Below are positions 62,164-64,000 of a DNA stretch of 64,000 bases, in pieces. Positions within the stretch are counted from its first letter, which is position 1; the number at the start of each line of letters is the position of its first letter. The position numbers and the translations under genes are program-made. The notes beneath the pieces are model-generated. The model saw only the letters and a program-made list of their open reading frames with translations. It did no database searches and had not been told where the DNA came from. The DNA is from Parasedimentitalea denitrificans (GTDB lineage: Bacteria > Pseudomonadota > Alphaproteobacteria > Rhodobacterales > Rhodobacteraceae), in contig NZ_QHLQ01000019.1 in NCBI RefSeq assembly GCF_011813015.1, forward strand, positions 1 through 64,000, given 5' to 3'.

Positions 62164-64000
62164 ATGATGGATTCGCGCCCTGGCGATATGTTTCAGCCTG
62201 GTGACTTGCTGAACAACACCTATCGCATCGAAACCCTGCTGGGTCGTGGCGGTACTTCTGATGTTTACAAGGCTCGCTCGGAAATTTCGGGCAACCTTGT
62301 GGCGCTGAAGGTGTTAAAGCAGGAATTGGCAGGCAACGACGATTTTACAGTGCTGATGGCGCGCGAAGAAAATGTTCGCGAGATCCGCCATGACGCTGTG
62401 GTGCGCTATTCTGAAAACCACCGGACACAAGAAGGCCATATCTATCTGTTGATGGATTTTGTTGACGGTCCGGGGTTGGATAAAAAGCTGAAACAGGGGC
62501 CGATGTCAGCCGAGGATCTGCTGATCGTTGGTCGGCGCGTCGCCGAGGGCCTTGGTGCGGCCCATGCCAACAATATCGTTCACCGGGATCTTAGCCCTGA
62601 CAATATCATTTTGCGTGACGGTGACCCCGCACAGGCGGTTATCATTGACTTTGGCATCGCCAAAGACACCAACCCTGGGGCGCAAACAATTGTAGGCAAT
62701 GAATTTGCAGGCAAATACTCTTACGCCGCGCCCGAGCAGCTAAGTGGCGACACTGATGCCCGCTCCGATATCTATTCACTGGGTGCATTGTTGTTGGCCA
62801 ATTTTCGGGGTGCGCCGCCTAACCTGGGCGCCAACCCGATGGAAGTGGTTGAAAGCAAACAAAGACCACTTGATACAACCGGTGTCCCTCAGCCCTTGAA
62901 AGGGCTGATTGAGGGCATGTGCGAACCGGACCGGAACAATCGTTTTGCCAATACTGATGAGGTGTTGGCCTATATCGATGACCCAAAACCACGTGTAAGC
63001 CCGGAATCCGAAGATGCGGCAGATGAAGCAACTGTCATTGCTTCGCCGCCAAAACGATCACCCCCAGAGACCAAACAGCCTTCTGCCCCTCAGAAAACCA
63101 AGTCAAAGGCCCCCCTGCTGGCGGTTGGTCTTATTGTGGCCGTGGCTGCTGTTGGGGTTGGCGGTTATGTTTCGGGCCTGTTTGGTGGTCTGCTGCCGGC
63201 GGACTATCCATCTGCCGACCCCTTTACCCTGATTGTTGAAAAGGATCAGAAGGGAGAGACGCAAGCAGTAGGCTTTATGCCCTCCGAAAGCTCTCGGGAT
63301 GCGCTGGTCAAACTGGTGAATGATACAGATCTGACACTGGCCTCTGGCGATATCGCTGACAGTTGGGGCGAAGACGTTCTGGCCAGTTTGCAGCCCCTGT
63401 CTGTCTTGGATGACTGGCGGCTTGTTGTGTCCAACAACAAGGCCAAACTGACTGGCACCACTGATGATGTAGACGTGCTTACGCGGGTGAATTCAGTTTT
63501 CCAATCTGGTCTGCCCGGCGCACTAGAAGGCAGAGTTGACATCGCCTACGTGCCTTCGATTTTGTCTGTTGCCGACGTTCAGAATATTCTGCAAGCCCGC
63601 AGCGATTGCGGGCAGTTGTCGGCACCACGCACTGGGTCGACCAGTGGTTATGGTCCACAGGACTCGATCGTTGTGACGGGTCGGGTTGCCGATACAGCCA
63701 CCCGTGTTGGGCTGTTTGACGATTTGCGCGCCATTGCGGACGATCGGAAAATTGTGCTGGATCTAGAGGTTCTGAACTCCAGTCTCTGCTTGATCGAACA
63801 GCACTTGCCCAGAGCGCCAAGTGGCGCGACCCAAGTTGCCTTTACGGTTGGTGATCGCAATGAGCCAAATCCGTCAGGGCGCTTTTTCGTTGGCGAAAAC
63901 CCGGTGATCGACGTGCTGTTGCCTGCTGATATGACATCGGGCTATTTGACTGTCTCGATCCTGGATGTGTCCGGCAATGTGTTCCACTTGCTGCCGTATA
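62164..64000 (+). CDS. membrane Ser/Thr protein kinase with DUF4384-like domain, partial
   Basis: At least 612 residues; the 3-prime end is cut by the window. The kinase domain (about 15-270) has the Gly loop GRGGTSDVYKA, VALKVLK, catalytic HRDLSPDN, DFG in IIDFGIAKD and APE as AAPEQL. A Pro/Lys linker and one membrane helix (about 317-336) lead to an extracytoplasmic part with BON-like segments and a DUF4384-like C-terminus (GYLTVSILDVSGNVFHLLP). The same module ends the TonB-like protein at 17154. A PpkA-like T6SS kinase role is plausible but inferred. GGAGGG lies 5 bases before the ATG. Confidence 0.9.
   Translation, partial: MMDSRPGDMFQPGDLLNNTYRIETLLGRGGTSDVYKARSEISGNLVALKVLKQELAGNDDFTVLMAREENVREIRHDAVVRYSENHRTQEGHIYLLMDFVDGPGLDKKLKQGPMSAEDLLIVGRRVAEGLGAAHANNIVHRDLSPDNIILRDGDPAQAVIIDFGIAKDTNPGAQTIVGNEFAGKYSYAAPEQLSGDTDARSDIYSLGALLLANFRGAPPNLGANPMEVVESKQRPLDTTGVPQPLKGLIEGMCEPDRNNRFANTDEVLAYIDDPKPRVSPESEDAADEATVIASPPKRSPPETKQPSAPQKTKSKAPLLAVGLIVAVAAVGVGGYVSGLFGGLLPADYPSADPFTLIVEKDQKGETQAVGFMPSESSRDALVKLVNDTDLTLASGDIADSWGEDVLASLQPLSVLDDWRLVVSNNKAKLTGTTDDVDVLTRVNSVFQSGLPGALEGRVDIAYVPSILSVADVQNILQARSDCGQLSAPRTGSTSGYGPQDSIVVTGRVADTATRVGLFDDLRAIADDRKIVLDLEVLNSSLCLIEQHLPRAPSGATQVAFTVGDRNEPNPSGRFFVGENPVIDVLLPADMTSGYLTVSILDVSGNVFHLLPY

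Overview
The window looks like a marine alphaproteobacterium of the Rhodobacteraceae (Roseobacter group). The evidence is a CcrM-type GANTC methyltransferase, a NavSp-like bacterial sodium channel, a chemotaxis operon containing cheD and a CheT/CheZ-like gene, and a DnaA-like plasmid-type replication gene beside parAB. No rRNA, tRNA or CRISPR array was seen.

Layout. (1) 1-14.2 kb, minus strand: part of a type VI secretion operon running tssA, tssB, tssC, hcp, tagJ/impE, tssE, tssF, tssG, tssH/clpV. It continues into a helical membrane protein of unknown function, a voltage-gated sodium channel, and a second tssB. This second TssB carries a long acidic C-terminal array of 40-residue repeats and runs off the left edge. 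tssJ, tssK, tssL, tssM and vgrG are not in the window. (2) 14.4-21.7 kb: an envelope cluster with two orphan proteins, a TolQ/ExbB-TolR/ExbD-TolR/ExbD-TonB-like operon ending in a DUF4384-like domain, a secreted caspase-like protein with a C-terminal CXXCH motif, and a YceI-OmpA fusion. (3) 21.7-26.5 kb: plasmid-type module with a ParB-like gene, parB, parA and a divergent DnaA-like initiator. Four identical 14-bp palindromes (probable parS) occur here, three of them inside coding sequence. (4) 26.5-35.4 kb: a UDP-sugar dehydrogenase, a very unusual rhodanese-rhodanese-YidC-ATP-grasp/phosphohistidine fusion, and, divergent to it, a PhnD-like binding protein with a hybrid histidine kinase. (5) 35.4-38.6 kb: zinc uptake genes znuB, znuC and zur, divergent from znuA with two Zur-box-like sites between. 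(6) 38.6-44 kb: gcvT-gcvH-gcvP and a divergent XRE-cupin regulator. (7) 44-50.9 kb: two class III cyclases (one fused to DUF427), ccrM, rnhB, a membrane winged-helix protein and small exported proteins. (8) 50.9-58.2 kb: chemotaxis genes cheB and cheD (minus strand), then STAS-cheY-cheA-cheW-cheR-cheY-cheT-like (plus strand). (9) 58.3-64 kb: a second envelope cluster with a caspase-SEL1 protein, an exported orphan, an M15 peptidase, an OmpA-like protein and a Ser/Thr kinase (cut by the right edge) that shares its extracytoplasmic module with the TonB-like protein of region 2.

How the parts fit. Regions 1, 2 and 9 look functionally related: a contractile secretion machine plus two sets of envelope proteins that share a caspase-like protein, an OmpA domain and a DUF4384-like domain. 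The Ser/Thr kinase may play the PpkA-like role known from other T6SS loci; this is inference. Housekeeping genes (ccrM, rnhB, gcvTHP) lie within about 20 kb of the plasmid-type replication module. That suggests either a chromosome with an integrated DnaA-like replicon or a chromid that carries core genes.
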